Assembly: GCA_947368535.1 (NCBI GenBank)
Contig: CANBHY010000005.1
Coordinates: 62,001-126,000, forward strand
Origin: an uncultured Clostridium sp.
GTDB taxonomy: Bacteria; Bacillota; Clostridia; TANB77; CAG-508
Reading direction: 5' to 3'
DNA length: 64,000 nucleotides
In this document: in pieces, positions 1-8,694 of the stretch
How positions within the stretch are numbered: position 1 is the stretch's first letter
Layout of the letters: each line of letters opens with the position of its first letter
The notes under the pieces: model-generated
Told to the model about the DNA's origin: nothing
Seen by the model: the letters and a program-made list of their open reading frames with translations, nothing else
The model's database searches: none
Made by a program: the position numbers and the translations under genes

Positions 1-1337
1 TCTATTGAATGTTTTATTCTTCTTGTTACTACTTCTTCTGTACATCTTGGATCATCTTGGCCAAATACTGTTTTTATTCTAAATCTTCTTGTCATATTTC
101 TTTTTATGACTCCGTCTATTGCTACGCACATGCCTGCTACTATATGTGTTCCTGAAATATTTGATATATCAAAAGTTTCTATTTTATGTGGTAGCTTTTC
201 TAAGTTTAATATTTCTTTTAATTCATTTAATATTTCAAATTTGTCTTTTGATTTGTTTTCTAGAGTTATCTTAGCATTATTTTCTGCCATTTCAACAAAT
301 CTAAGTTTTTCTCCTTTTTGTGGGGCTTTAATTTCTACTTTTCTTTTTGCAGAATTTGAAAGCCACTCTTCTAATAGTTCTTTATCTTCAATTTCTTCTT
401 GTATCATTATTTTATTTGGTAATTCTAATTTTCCAATATAATATTGTTTTATAAAACCTGATATTATTTCTTTTTGTTCCATATCTTTTAAATCGTCATA
501 GAAATAATGCTCTCTGTCTATCATTTTACTTCCACGTACAAAGAAGATTTCTATACATACAGATAACTCGTTTTTATATATTCCTATTACATCTATGTTA
601 TTTTCTGATATATTTGAAACTTTTTGTTTTGCTGATATTCTTTCTATTGCAGATATTCTGTCTCTTAAGTTTGCTGCTTTCTCAAAATCTAACTTTTCTG
701 ATGCTTGTTTCATCTCTTCTTCTAATTCTTTTATTATCTTAGATGTTTTTCCTTCTAATAGCATTATAATTTGGTTTATCTGAACCATGTATTCATCTCT
801 TGAAACATATCGCATACATGGCGCTAAACATTTTTTTATGTGATAATTTAAGCATGCTCTGTCATTTGATTTAAATGTTTTACATTGCCTTATTTGAAAT
901 TTTTCTTTTATAAAATTTAGCATCTCTCGTGCTGCTCCCGGATTTGCATACGGTCCAAAATATTTAGCTCCATCGTTTTGAATTTTTCTTGTTATGAATA
1001 TACTTGGATATTCTTCTTTCATCCCGATTCTTATATATGGATATGTTTTATCATCTTTTAGTAATACATTAAATTTTGGTCTGTTTTCTTTTATTAAATT
1101 ACATTCTAATATTAATGCCTCTGCTTCATTATCACATACTATATATTCAAAATGATCAATTAATGAAACCATATTTTTTATTCTTTGAGTTTTATTTGTT
1201 TTTCTAAAATATTGAGTTACTCTATTTTTTAAAGATATTGCTTTTCCTACATATATAATTTCATCATTTTTATTTCGCATTATATAAACGCCTGGTCTAT
1301 GTGGCAATTTTTTTATTTCAGCTTCTATATCAAACAT
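1..1337 (-). CDS. uvrC: UvrABC excision nuclease subunit C (C-terminal part outside window)
   Basis: UvrC makes the dual incisions of nucleotide excision repair with UvrA and UvrB. About 445 codons are visible, reading off the left edge; the family is usually about 600 residues. Seen: an N-terminal GIY-YIG nuclease domain (GVYIM near residue 15, IIYVGKA near 30), the conserved KCLAPCM stretch, a UVR motif (EKLDFEKAANLRDR, about 210-225) and the start of the C-terminal RNase H-like nuclease (ETFDISNISG, near 390). The ATG at 1337 directly follows the hpt stop codon and its GAGG ribosome site lies inside the end of hpt, so the two are probably translationally coupled. No in-frame CGG codon was found. 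Confidence 0.95.
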   Translation of the reverse strand, partial: MFDIEAEIKKLPHRPGVYIMRNKNDEIIYVGKAISLKNRVTQYFRKTNKTQRIKNMVSLIDHFEYIVCDNEAEALILECNLIKENRPKFNVLLKDDKTYPYIRIGMKEEYPSIFITRKIQNDGAKYFGPYANPGAAREMLNFIKEKFQIRQCKTFKSNDRACLNYHIKKCLAPCMRYVSRDEYMVQINQIIMLLEGKTSKIIKELEEEMKQASEKLDFEKAANLRDRISAIERISAKQKVSNISENNIDVIGIYKNELSVCIEIFFVRGSKMIDREHYFYDDLKDMEQKEIISGFIKQYYIGKLELPNKIMIQEEIEDKELLEEWLSNSAKRKVEIKAPQKGEKLRFVEMAENNAKITLENKSKDKFEILNELKEILNLEKLPHKIETFDISNISGTHIVAGMCVAIDGVIKRNMTRRFRIKTVFGQDDPRCTEEVVTRRIKHSI

Positions 1338-1338
1338 T

Positions 1339-1857
1339 TTAATCCTCACTATATGCTATATATGGTAAATTTCTATAATATTCTTCATAATCTAATCCAT
1401 ATCCTAACACAAATTTATTTGGAATTTCAAATCCAACATAATCTGCTTCTACTTCTACTTTTCTTCTATCTTTTTTATCTAACAATGTACATACTTTTAA
1501 TGTTTCTGGATTTTTTGATAACAAATATTTTTTTAAATTTAGCATTGTAAACCCACTATCGATTATATCTTCTACTATTATTACATTTTTTCCTTCTATA
1601 TTTACATCTAAGTCTTTTTTTATTTTTAATTCTCCTGTTGTTTCTTTCATATTTCCATAACTTGATACTTGCATAAATTCCATTATTAAATTATTACTGT
1701 CTATATATTTTGTTAAATCTGTTGCAAAATATACAGCTCCTCTTAATATACAAATTATTACTATTTCTTTATTTTTATATTCTTCTGTTATTTGTTTTCC
1801 TATTTCTTTTATTCTTTTTTGTAATTCCTCACTACTAATTAAAGTTTTTATTTTCAT
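1339..1857 (-). CDS. hpt: Hypoxanthine phosphoribosyltransferase
   Basis: Purine salvage enzyme: converts hypoxanthine or guanine plus PRPP to IMP or GMP in the cytoplasm. The 172-residue protein has the type I PRTase PRPP-binding loop (IIVEDIIDSGFTM, about residues 92-105) and the N-terminal CILRGAVYFATDL segment. The start chosen is the ATG at 1857, preceded by AAGGAGATAAAA; an upstream in-frame ATG at 1905 has no ribosome site and would add a non-conserved hydrophobic leader. It lies immediately upstream of uvrC with a one-base gap, so they form an operon. Confidence 0.93.
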   Translation of the reverse strand: MKIKTLISSEELQKRIKEIGKQITEEYKNKEIVIICILRGAVYFATDLTKYIDSNNLIMEFMQVSSYGNMKETTGELKIKKDLDVNIEGKNVIIVEDIIDSGFTMLNLKKYLLSKNPETLKVCTLLDKKDRRKVEVEADYVGFEIPNKFVLGYGLDYEEYYRNLPYIAYSED

Positions 1858-1887
1858 TTTTATCTCCTTATTTATACTTATATAATA

Positions 1888-1935
1888 AAAGCAAACTAAA
1901 ATCACTATTTTTAGTAATTCAAGTTTGCTTGTTTT
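1888..1935 (-). terminator. Rho-independent terminator after the neuB-like gene
   Basis: An imperfect inverted repeat (AAGCAAACT ... AGTTTGCTT) followed on the minus strand by a T-rich stretch. It separates the neuB-like gene from hpt and so ends the former's transcript. Confidence 0.65.
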
Positions 1936-1955
1936 TATTTATTTAATATAGCTTA

Positions 1956-2999
1956 CTAAGCTAAATCTTCCCATTCTAAGTGATAATCAGCTGGAAAATC
2001 TTTTTTAGCTTTTTTCCACACAACTTTATATAAGTCTTCTGCTGGTATTCCTGATTGATTTGGCCCTTTAGTTGTTAGATCATCTTTTGTTAGGCATGAT
2101 CCTTTTCTTATTGACCTTGTTGTAACTACTGTATTAAATAATTTTTCGCTTACTTCTAATTCTTCTGCTAATGCCTCTTTTTTGCCTTCTTTCATTTTGT
2201 TTATGTCTTTTGCGAAAGCTAGTAATTCTTTTGCTTCTTTTGGTGTCATTGACCACTTTATATCTGGTCCTGTTCTGTCTGTTCTATCTGTAAAGTGCTT
2301 TTCAACTATTGAGGCACCTAATGACAATGCTGCATAAGATGAAAAATTATTTAATGAATGATCTGATAATCCAATAATTCCTTTTGGAAATGCATCTTCA
2401 AATTCTTTTAATGAGTTTAGTCTTAATTTGTCTGCTGGTGTTGGATAAATGTTCGTACAATGTAGAAGAGCGAACTCACTATGGTATTTTTTTATAGTTT
2501 TTACTGCTTTTCTTACGGCTTCCATATCATTCATACCTGTTGATAAAATTATTGGTTTTCTTTTGCTTGCCACATATTCTAATAGTGGGTAATTATTCAT
2601 CATGGTAGAACTTATTTTGTATGCTGGTATATTCATTCTTTCTAGTCTATCTACTGCCGCAAATGAAAATGGAGCAGATATAAATATCATTCCTTTATCT
2701 TCTACATATTTTTTTAGTTCTCTTTCTTGTTCTTCTGTCAATGAAATTTTTTCTAGTGTTTCGTATAAATTACAATCATCACTTTGACACATTTTTAACT
2801 CTTTTGCTAATGATGTAATTTCTTCTTCAGGGATGTGTGTTTGGTGTTTTATTACTTCAAGTCCTGACTTATAAGCTGCATCCACCATTGCTTTTGCAAC
2901 ATCTAAGTCGCCTCCATGGTTAATTCCTATTTCAGCAATTATTATTGGTTCATATTTTGGTCCTATTCTTCTTCCAGATATTTCAAAATATTTATCCAT
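1956..2999 (-). CDS. N-acetylneuraminate/pseudaminate synthase family protein (NeuB-like)
   Basis: Predicted to condense phosphoenolpyruvate with an N-acyl sugar to a nine-carbon sialic-type acid for surface glycans. The 347-residue protein has the NeuB TIM-barrel motifs (IIAEIGINHGGD near residue 20, KHFTDRTDRTGPD near 230) and a C-terminal SAF/antifreeze-like domain (TTRSIRKG onwards, about 290-345). Start: ATG at 2999 behind a GAGGGGGG ribosome site. It is a single-gene transcript with its own promoter and terminator; no other sialic acid genes are near, so the exact substrate (Neu5Ac, pseudaminic or legionaminic precursor) cannot be assigned. Confidence 0.85.
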   Translation of the reverse strand: MDKYFEISGRRIGPKYEPIIIAEIGINHGGDLDVAKAMVDAAYKSGLEVIKHQTHIPEEEITSLAKELKMCQSDDCNLYETLEKISLTEEQERELKKYVEDKGMIFISAPFSFAAVDRLERMNIPAYKISSTMMNNYPLLEYVASKRKPIILSTGMNDMEAVRKAVKTIKKYHSEFALLHCTNIYPTPADKLRLNSLKEFEDAFPKGIIGLSDHSLNNFSSYAALSLGASIVEKHFTDRTDRTGPDIKWSMTPKEAKELLAFAKDINKMKEGKKEALAEELEVSEKLFNTVVTTRSIRKGSCLTKDDLTTKGPNQSGIPAEDLYKVVWKKAKKDFPADYHLEWEDLA

Positions 3000-3023
3000 A
3001 CTTATTCCCCCCTCGGCTTAGTC

Positions 3024-3052
3024 ATTGTATCATAATTCGACATCTTACGCAA
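3024..3052 (-). promoter_or_regulatory. Sigma-A promoter of the neuB-like gene
   Basis: Minus-strand TTGCGT, 17-bp spacer, TACAAT with a TG one base upstream of the -10 box. It lies just in front of the GAGGGGGG ribosome site at about 3010. Confidence 0.6.
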
Positions 3053-3104
3053 CTTTTTTATTAATACATTTTTTGCTTGGCAAATACTTTACTAGCATAA
3101 AAGA

Positions 3105-3138
3105 AAAAAATAGCATTTATTCCTAAATGCTATTTTTT
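3105..3138 (-). terminator. Terminator overlapping the stop of the small membrane protein gene
   Basis: Perfect stem AATAGCATTTA / TAAATGCTATT with a 4-base loop, A-rich on one side and T-rich on the other, so it can act in both directions. Confidence 0.75.
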
Positions 3139-3379
3139 AATAATCGTAATCATCATAGTCATCATCGTAATAGTCAGTATAATTATAATCAGTATAATTG
3201 TACATATTATCTAGATAATTTTGCTCATTTTTAAGCTCTTTTTCTATCTCATTTAGAGTAGATTCAGTATTTCTAAAATTTTCATTTGCTTGGTTATATA
3301 CACTTATTCCCATTGATATTATTAATATAGCAAATACTGGTATCATTGCCATTAGCATTAAACCTTTTTCTTTTCTCAT
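3137..3379 (-). CDS. Small single-pass membrane protein with Tyr/Asp-rich tail
   Basis: An 80-residue protein not recognised as a family. Seen: a basic N-terminus (MRKEKG), one hydrophobic segment (about residues 7-27), a short charged coiled region, and a striking C-terminal tail of about 24 residues made almost only of Y, D, N and T, with the unit YNYTD repeated. The encoding DNA is correspondingly repetitive. Start: ATG at 3379 behind GGGAGGAAAAA. The tail would face the outside if the N-terminus is cytoplasmic; a surface or metal-binding role is only a guess. Confidence 0.7.
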   Translation of the reverse strand: MRKEKGLMLMAMIPVFAILIISMGISVYNQANENFRNTESTLNEIEKELKNEQNYLDNMYNYTDYNYTDYYDDDYDDYDY

Positions 3380-3458
3380 TTTTTTCCTCCCTTGTTTTAT
3401 ATCTTTATTATATTTTTAATTGTTATTTTTTTCAATATTTTTATCAAAATATGTCGAT

Positions 3459-3487
3459 TTGCTTTTTTTAAACTTTTATAGTAATAT
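3459..3487 (+). promoter_or_regulatory. Likely promoter of glmS
   Basis: TTGCTT, 17-bp spacer, TAATAT, about 65 bases upstream of the ribozyme cleavage site. The -35 match is moderate. Confidence 0.4.
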
Positions 3488-3551
3488 ATGGTTTATAGTG
3501 TGAATAAAATATAAAAATTTAATTTGAAAGGAGGCCTAATTTTATTTTATA

Positions 3552-3692
3552 CAAGCGCCAGAGTGTTTGATTTCAAGCACTTAACGAGGTTAGAGTTTAT
3601 CGAATTTTTCGGCGGATGCTCTATGGCATGTTACTGTCATTAGAATTAGTACAAAGTTCATCAGTGATGGTGAAACAATAACTTTTTCACGT
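3552..3692 (+). ncRNA. glmS ribozyme (glucosamine-6-phosphate-activated self-cleaving riboswitch)
   Basis: The leader of glmS carries the conserved core of the glmS ribozyme: AGCGCCAGA at the cleavage site (predicted cut between A3554 and G3555), ACGAGG, ATCGAA...TTCGGCGGATGC, and the distal GGTGAAACAA...ACTTTTTCAC element. In this class the RNA uses GlcN6P as cofactor to cleave itself, and the cleaved mRNA is degraded by RNase J, giving feedback on glmS. An RNase J gene lies at 16012-17967. Confidence 0.92.
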
Positions 3693-3825
3693 AAATATAT
3701 TTTTTCACATAATATTTACAAATGAATTAATTTATACAAATCTTTAGAGACAGTTTTTTCTCTGCCTTTATATTTTGTGATTTTGTTTCACTTTTTGTAT
3801 AGATATATTCCACAAAGGAGGTATT

Positions 3826-5664
3826 ATGTGTGGTATTGTAGGATATATAGGTAATAAAAAAGCTAAACCTATATTAATTAATGGTCTATTAAGACTAGAA
3901 TACAGAGGTTATGACTCTGCAGGAGTTGCAACTGTTGAAAAAAATGGAATCAACGTTGTAAAAACTAAAGGAAGAGTTGCTGCACTTGAAAGTGTTGAAG
4001 CTATCGACTCTTTAGAAGGATCTATTGGTATTGCTCATACTAGATGGGCTACTCATGGTAAACCTTCTGATGAAAATTCTCACCCTCATACTGATAAAAA
4101 TAAAAATTTTGCGGTTGTTCACAATGGTGTTATTGAAAACTATAATGAACTTAGAGAATTTTTAGGTAAAAACGGGTATACTTTCTATTCTCAAACAGAT
4201 ACAGAAGTTGTTCCTAATTTAATTGATTATTATTATAATAAAGATTCAATTAATGATGATAAAAAAGTTTTAAGAGCTGTTGTTTCAGCTTGCAATGATT
4301 TACATGGAAGTTTTGCTTTAGAAATTATTTCTACTTACCTTCCTGAAAAAATGATTGTTGTTAGAAAAGATAGTCCATTGGTTATAGGAAAGGCTAATGG
4401 TGAAAATTATATTAGTTCAGATATACCTGCTATTCTTTCTTATACAAAGGATTTCTATCTTTTAGAAGATTTAGAATATGTAGTATTATCTAGAGATTCA
4501 GCAGAATTTTATGATGAAAATTTAAAACCAATTAATAAACAAGTTGTTAACATTGATTGGAATGCTTCTGCTGCTGAAAAAGATGGTTATGATGATTTTA
4601 TGCTTAAGGAAATTTTTGAGCAACCAAAATCTATTAGAGAAACTATTGGTTCTAGATTAACTCAAGATGGTATTTGCTCTATTGAAAACCTAGAACTTTC
4701 TAAAGAATATTTAAGTTCTTTAAATAAAATTTATATTGTAGCTTGTGGTACTGCTATGCACGCGGGTCTTGCTGTAAAACCTTTATTTGAAAAACTTTGT
4801 CATATTCAAACAGAAGTTGATATTGCTTCTGAATTTAGATATAGAGATCCACTTATTGATGAAAAATCATTAGTTATTTTTATTAGTCAATCAGGTGAAA
4901 CAGCTGATACTATTGCTGCTTTAAAACTTTCAAAATCTAAAGGTGCAAAAACATTAGCCATTTCAAATGTTATTGGAAGTTCTATAACTCGTGAAGCTGA
5001 TTATACAGTTTACACTCATGCTGGACCTGAGATTGCTGTTGCTTCTACAAAAGCTTATACTTCACAAGTTGTTTTACTTTCTATTTTGTCAATATATTTT
5101 GCAGAAATTTTAGGAATCAAATCTGATTTAATTCCTGAAGTAAAAAAAGATATTTTAGCACTTCCTACTAAGGTTGAAACTGCTTTAAAAACAGCTGATA
5201 CAATTAAAGCTTTTGCTAAAAAAGTTTATACTGAAAAAGATGTCTTCTTCTTAGGAAGAGGTGTTGATTATGCAGCTGCAATGGAAGCTTCTTTAAAACT
5301 TAAAGAAATTTCTTATATTCATTCAGAAGCTTATGCTGCAGGAGAATTAAAACATGGTACTATTGCTTTAATAGAAAAAGGTATAACTGTTGTTTCTATT
5401 ATGACAGATTCATCTCTTACACCTAAAACTATTAGTAATTTACAAGAGGTTATTACTAGAGGTGCTAAAACTTTAGTAATTACAAATCAAGATTTAGGAG
5501 ATAAAGTTTTTGATAATTTAATAAAAATACCTGAAACTAGTCCACTTATCTCTCCTATTTTATCAGTTATCCCTCTTCAACTTTTTGCTTACTACATATC
5601 TAAAGAAAAAGGATTAGATGTGGATAAACCAAGAAATTTAGCTAAATCAGTTACTGTTGAGTAA
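3826..5664 (+). CDS. glmS: Glutamine-fructose-6-phosphate aminotransferase (isomerizing)
   Basis: Makes glucosamine-6-phosphate from fructose-6-phosphate and glutamine, the first step of UDP-GlcNAc and cell-wall synthesis. The 612-residue protein is family-typical: MCGIVGYIG with the catalytic N-terminal Cys2, class II glutamine amidotransferase domain (about 1-230) and two SIS sugar-isomerase domains (about 290-420 and 460-600; CGTAMHAG, SQSGETADT, EISYIHSEAYAAGELKHG), ending DKPRNLAKSVTVE. Start: ATG at 3826 after AAAGGAGGTATT. Controlled by the ribozyme in its leader and transcribed alone. Confidence 0.98.
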   Translation: MCGIVGYIGNKKAKPILINGLLRLEYRGYDSAGVATVEKNGINVVKTKGRVAALESVEAIDSLEGSIGIAHTRWATHGKPSDENSHPHTDKNKNFAVVHNGVIENYNELREFLGKNGYTFYSQTDTEVVPNLIDYYYNKDSINDDKKVLRAVVSACNDLHGSFALEIISTYLPEKMIVVRKDSPLVIGKANGENYISSDIPAILSYTKDFYLLEDLEYVVLSRDSAEFYDENLKPINKQVVNIDWNASAAEKDGYDDFMLKEIFEQPKSIRETIGSRLTQDGICSIENLELSKEYLSSLNKIYIVACGTAMHAGLAVKPLFEKLCHIQTEVDIASEFRYRDPLIDEKSLVIFISQSGETADTIAALKLSKSKGAKTLAISNVIGSSITREADYTVYTHAGPEIAVASTKAYTSQVVLLSILSIYFAEILGIKSDLIPEVKKDILALPTKVETALKTADTIKAFAKKVYTEKDVFFLGRGVDYAAAMEASLKLKEISYIHSEAYAAGELKHGTIALIEKGITVVSIMTDSSLTPKTISNLQEVITRGAKTLVITNQDLGDKVFDNLIKIPETSPLISPILSVIPLQLFAYYISKEKGLDVDKPRNLAKSVTVE

Positions 5665-5736
5665 CTAAAAATAAATAGGATGAACGTAATTTCCTATTAA
5701 AATAAAAAATTACAAATATCAAATCAAATCAAATTT

Positions 5737-5772
5737 TAAAAGCAGACTTTTAAAAGTCTGCTTTATTTTTTT
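5737..5772. terminator. Bidirectional terminator between glmS and the DUF2508 gene
   Basis: AAAGCAGACTT / AAGTCTGCTTT hairpin with T-runs on both strands, serving the convergent genes on either side. Confidence 0.85.
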
Positions 5773-6017
5773 GAGTTTATTGCATTTATTACTACTTTTT
5801 TATTTTTTGCTTGTTTTAGCAAATAATCTATTTTGGCTTGCTCAGATTTTATTTGATATGCATAGTAATCTACTAAATCACCTTTTGCGTACTCAAAATT
5901 TTTATGTGCTAAGTCTAATTTTTTTTGTGATTCTAATATACTTTGTATTAAAGACTTATCACACTCTTCTTTTTTTAAATCCATGATAGGAACTTCTTTT
6001 ATGTATGATTCGTACAT
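5763..6017 (-). CDS. DUF2508 (YaaL-like) family protein
   Basis: An 84-residue, highly charged helical protein. Seen: the DUF2508 pattern of a region with DYYAYQIKSEQAKIDYLLKQ near residues 48-67. Members are small proteins of unknown function, often near recombination and sporulation genes in Firmicutes (yaaL beside recR/bofA in Bacillus); here it stands alone. The ATG at 6017 is preferred to a TTG two codons upstream because AGGAGG is then nine bases away instead of three. Confidence 0.75.
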   Translation of the reverse strand: MYESYIKEVPIMDLKKEECDKSLIQSILESQKKLDLAHKNFEYAKGDLVDYYAYQIKSEQAKIDYLLKQAKNKKVVINAINSKK

Positions 6018-6056
6018 TTTCAATTTCCTCCTATCAATATTATATGCTTGTCCTTT

Positions 6057-6705
6057 TTAATTATTCTTCAATTTCTCTTTTTTATCTTTTTCTTCATATT
6101 TTTTATAAATATTTTTAAAGTTTTCTATTGTTTTTTCATTTTTAATTTTTTCTAAAATTTCTTTATATTCTTTTACTTCTAATAATTTATTTTTTATTTG
6201 TTCAAAATCATCTATTATTTCTTCAGGAACATATTTTTTCCAGTTTTCTTTATCTCTTAAAAGTAAATACCCACGCAATTCTGTTGCTGATATATCTAAT
6301 TTTTTTCTGTCTATTAGTATCTCTTTTGTATTTTTCATTTGTTCTTTAGAAAACCAACCTTTTCTTAAATCGTCATTTCCAGTTACTATTATATCTGCAA
6401 ATTTTCCTTCGTGTTTTTTTACATTATCTATTACGTATTCTCCCCATTCATAACTTATATCATATTCATTTGTCATATCATTTAATTTTTCTATTCTGAT
6501 ATTTTTATTATTATAAACTTTTTTTAATAATTCAATTCTAAAATCTGATGTAAATGGATTTCTTAAAGTATGACTTTCACTTGCAGATCCAACTAATATT
6601 AATACTTGTTTGGACAGTTCTTGTGCCTTATCTATTATCAATTTATGTCCGATTATGTATATGGCAAAACCTTCCACACACCATGCTTAATTCATATTTT
6701 TTCAT
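6057..6705 (-). CDS. Nucleotidyltransferase (NMN adenylyltransferase-like), needs a +1 frameshift at codon 19
   Basis: Cytidylyltransferase-fold enzyme resembling nicotinamide-nucleotide adenylyltransferases: GSASES, TLRNPF, ISATELRGYL are visible. The ATG at 6705 (GGAG six bases upstream) gives MKKYELSMVCGRFCHIHN, then CGG ACA TAA stops. Skipping the C at 6651 gives HN-GH, exactly restoring the family's catalytic HxGH motif, and the frame then stays open to 6057 for a 215-residue protein. No other damage is seen. The CGG is the only in-frame CGG in this gene. Either a programmed +1 shift at a hungry codon, a recent mutation or a sequencing error. The C-terminal 60 residues are a Lys/Glu-rich helix. 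Confidence 0.8.
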
Positions 6706-6721
6706 GTTTTTCTCCACTTTT

Positions 6722-6755
6722 TAAATAGCTCTCAAGGTTTATTTTGAGAGCTATT
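6722..6755 (-). terminator. Terminator after the 265-residue envelope protein gene
   Basis: TAGCTCTCAA / TTGAGAGCTA hairpin followed by a T-run on the minus strand. Confidence 0.75.
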
Positions 6756-7529
6756 ATCTATTCTTTCTTTTAATTCTGTAACTAATTTTTTTCTATTTAA
6801 GTTATTAACTTTACTTATAGAACTCCTTACTTTTGTTTTAGCTTTTTCTAAAGTTGTACTAGTATTTACTTCTATAACATTTATTACTACTGGCATTTCT
6901 GTTGGTTCACTAATAGGCGTTGCTATTGGCGTTGCACTAACTTCTGGAACAGTATTTTGCTCACTATTTATTTGCTGTTGTTGCTGCTGTTCGTTTTCTA
7001 CTGTTTTCTGTTCTTCTTGATTATTTTCTTTTGGTTTTTCTTGTTTTTCTGTATTTTCTTCTTTTATTTTTTCTTGTTTTTCTATAAATTTCAATGCCTC
7101 TTTTGAATATTCTACTGAATTTTCTCCAAGTATTGAAATCTCATTTTTCTTTTCTTCTGAATTATATGATGTTAAGTTTTTTAAATAAGCTCCATAATAT
7201 GCAATTTGTTTTATTGTTTCGCTGTTTATTTCTTCCTCTTTAACTTCTATATTTGTTTCAATATATGTTATTGCTTCTTCTATTTTTGCTTCTGTTATTT
7301 CTTCTTTTTCTATGTCTGCTTTAGCTCTTTCTTCTATTTCTTGTATTTGTTTTTCATATCCTATTTCTTCATTTTCTTCTATAATTTCTTCTTTTGGATT
7401 TGCTAATGCTTTTTCTTCTTTTTGTATATTTGCTTTAGCTTCTTTTGAAAACACATTAATATATAATACTAGCGCTGAAATCAATATAGTTACTATAATT
7501 GTAAGTATAGCTATTAGTACTTTTTTCAT
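6732..7529 (-). CDS. Membrane-anchored Glu/Lys/Gln-rich protein
   Basis: A 265-residue protein not recognised. Seen: an N-terminal hydrophobic anchor (about residues 4-26), a long acidic and basic helical region likely to form coiled coil (30-170), a low-complexity linker with six consecutive glutamines near 185, a Thr/Pro/Val-rich stretch (195-220) and a basic end. The layout (anchor, coiled coil, Pro/Thr linker) fits an extracytoplasmic structural protein. It heads away from a block of similarly anchored proteins (7583-9937) on the same strand. Confidence 0.65.
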   Translation of the reverse strand: MKKVLIAILTIIVTILISALVLYINVFSKEAKANIQKEEKALANPKEEIIEENEEIGYEKQIQEIEERAKADIEKEEITEAKIEEAITYIETNIEVKEEEINSETIKQIAYYGAYLKNLTSYNSEEKKNEISILGENSVEYSKEALKFIEKQEKIKEENTEKQEKPKENNQEEQKTVENEQQQQQQINSEQNTVPEVSATPIATPISEPTEMPVVINVIEVNTSTTLEKAKTKVRSSISKVNNLNRKKLVTELKERIDNSSQNKP

Positions 7530-7582
7530 ATTTTCCTCCTATTTTATTATGTTCCTCTTGGTCTTTTTTATTACTACACTTT

Positions 7583-8113
7583 TTATAATTCTGTAATTTT
7601 AATTTTATATATTATATCATTATTGTAACTTGCTTCTATTTTGTATTGTTTTGCTGAATGAATTTTTAGTCTTATATTTCTCATTTCAATTGAAGCTGTT
7701 TTCACATTCTCTTTATCGTTTTCTCCTTTTCCGTTTATAAAACTGCATTCTTGGCAAGCTTTTTCCAATTCTTTTTTATCTTCTTCATCTATTTTATCAA
7801 TATTTTCTACTTCAATACTGATAAAATAGTTTTCTTTATCGGCATTTTCTTCGTTCATCTTTGTTATTTTCTCAATCATTGATATTACTTGATTGCCTTT
7901 AATATCTTCACCTATATATTCATTGATTTGACTATTGTATTTATCTTTTTCAGCTTTTATTTCTTCTTCAATTTTTGCTCTTTTAGAATGTACTATTGCA
8001 TTTCTAACTAAAAGAGTAGCTATACAAATTATTACTAAAATAGCAATAGTCATTAAAATTATATATATCCTTTTTTGTTTTTTTATATTTATATCTTCAT
8101 TCATAGTATACAC
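7583..8113 (-). CDS. Membrane-anchored protein, paralogue 1 of a three-copy family
   Basis: A 176-residue protein with an N-terminal transmembrane segment (about residues 17-38) and an extracytoplasmic domain. It shares a pattern with the genes at 9365-9937 and 8150-8680: YIGEDIKGNQV (paralogues YVGDEIKGSEV, YLGDKIKGSEV), NxEN, FISIEVENI, a C-x2-C (CQEC) then ...K-Y-K-I-E-A...IIYKI. The family is not recognised; the GxxIxGxxV motif and C-terminal beta-rich part resemble pilin-like or minor surface subunits, which is inference only. Confidence 0.65.
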   Translation of the reverse strand: MYTMNEDINIKKQKRIYIILMTIAILVIICIATLLVRNAIVHSKRAKIEEEIKAEKDKYNSQINEYIGEDIKGNQVISMIEKITKMNEENADKENYFISIEVENIDKIDEEDKKELEKACQECSFINGKGENDKENVKTASIEMRNIRLKIHSAKQYKIEASYNNDIIYKIKITEL

Positions 8114-8149
8114 CTCAACTTATTTTAATTTTATTCTATTTTTATTGTA

Positions 8150-8680
8150 TATAACATTTCATGTTGGTTTATATCTGTATTTTATGCACAGTTGTACATG
8201 TAAAGAACTATACTTTTTGGTCGAATCTATTTTTGACTTTAATTTGCTCATTTGCTTTGCTGAATTTTTAACATTTTCTTGTGTATTTTCTCCTAAATCA
8301 TCTTCATAAAAATTACATTTTTTGCATTCTTCTTCTAAATTTTCTTTATCTTAATCACTATATTCTCTGATGTTTCCAGCTTTAATACTTATAAATTTCC
8401 CTGATTTTCCTATATTTTCTTGATTCTTACTCATTATTATATCTATCAGATTTTTTACTTCTGACCCTTTTATTTTATCTCCTAAGTATGCTTTTACTTC
8501 TGAATTATAAGTATCTTTTTCTTGTTGTGACACCCCTTCTTCATAACAAAATATTTTATGTTCTCCGAAAAGCTCTAATTTCATAATTATAATCATTCCT
8601 ATTGTTATTATTATTGTTATTATTGTTATTATTATTATTTCTTATTTTTTAATTCTTTTTATTTGCTCTTCTTCATTCAT
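8150..8680 (-). pseudogene. Decayed paralogue 2 of the membrane-anchored family
   Basis: Reading from an ATG at 8680 gives MNEEEQIKRIKK, an in-frame TAA, a hydrophobic Ile/Thr-rich segment coded by a near-perfect ATA/ACA run, then the family motifs YLGDKIKGSEV and FISIKAGNI, a second in-frame TAA near 8351, and again family sequence (EEECKKCNFYEDD, C-x2-C) that loses similarity near 8200. All parts stay in one frame with two stop codons, and the C-terminal sheet motif found in both intact paralogues is missing. The neighbours show it arose by tandem duplication. Confidence 0.75.
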
Positions 8681-8694
8681 TTTTATTTATCCTA

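Noticed and set aside
3540..3700. A leader peptide before glmS, because of the GGAGG at about 3530
   Set aside because: No start codon follows at usual distance, and the sequence is fully explained by the glmS ribozyme.
5771..5986. Hydrophobic Leu/Phe-rich plus-strand frames opposite many minus-strand genes
   Set aside because: They are shadows of AT-rich, Lys/Glu-rich coding sequence on the other strand: no ribosome sites, no conserved motifs, always antisense to a recognised gene.
8345..8640. Recoding of TAA as a sense codon, because the middle paralogue reads through two TAA
   Set aside because: TAA ends many intact genes here (pilC, nitroreductase, DUF951), and this copy also lost its C-terminal part, so simple decay explains it.
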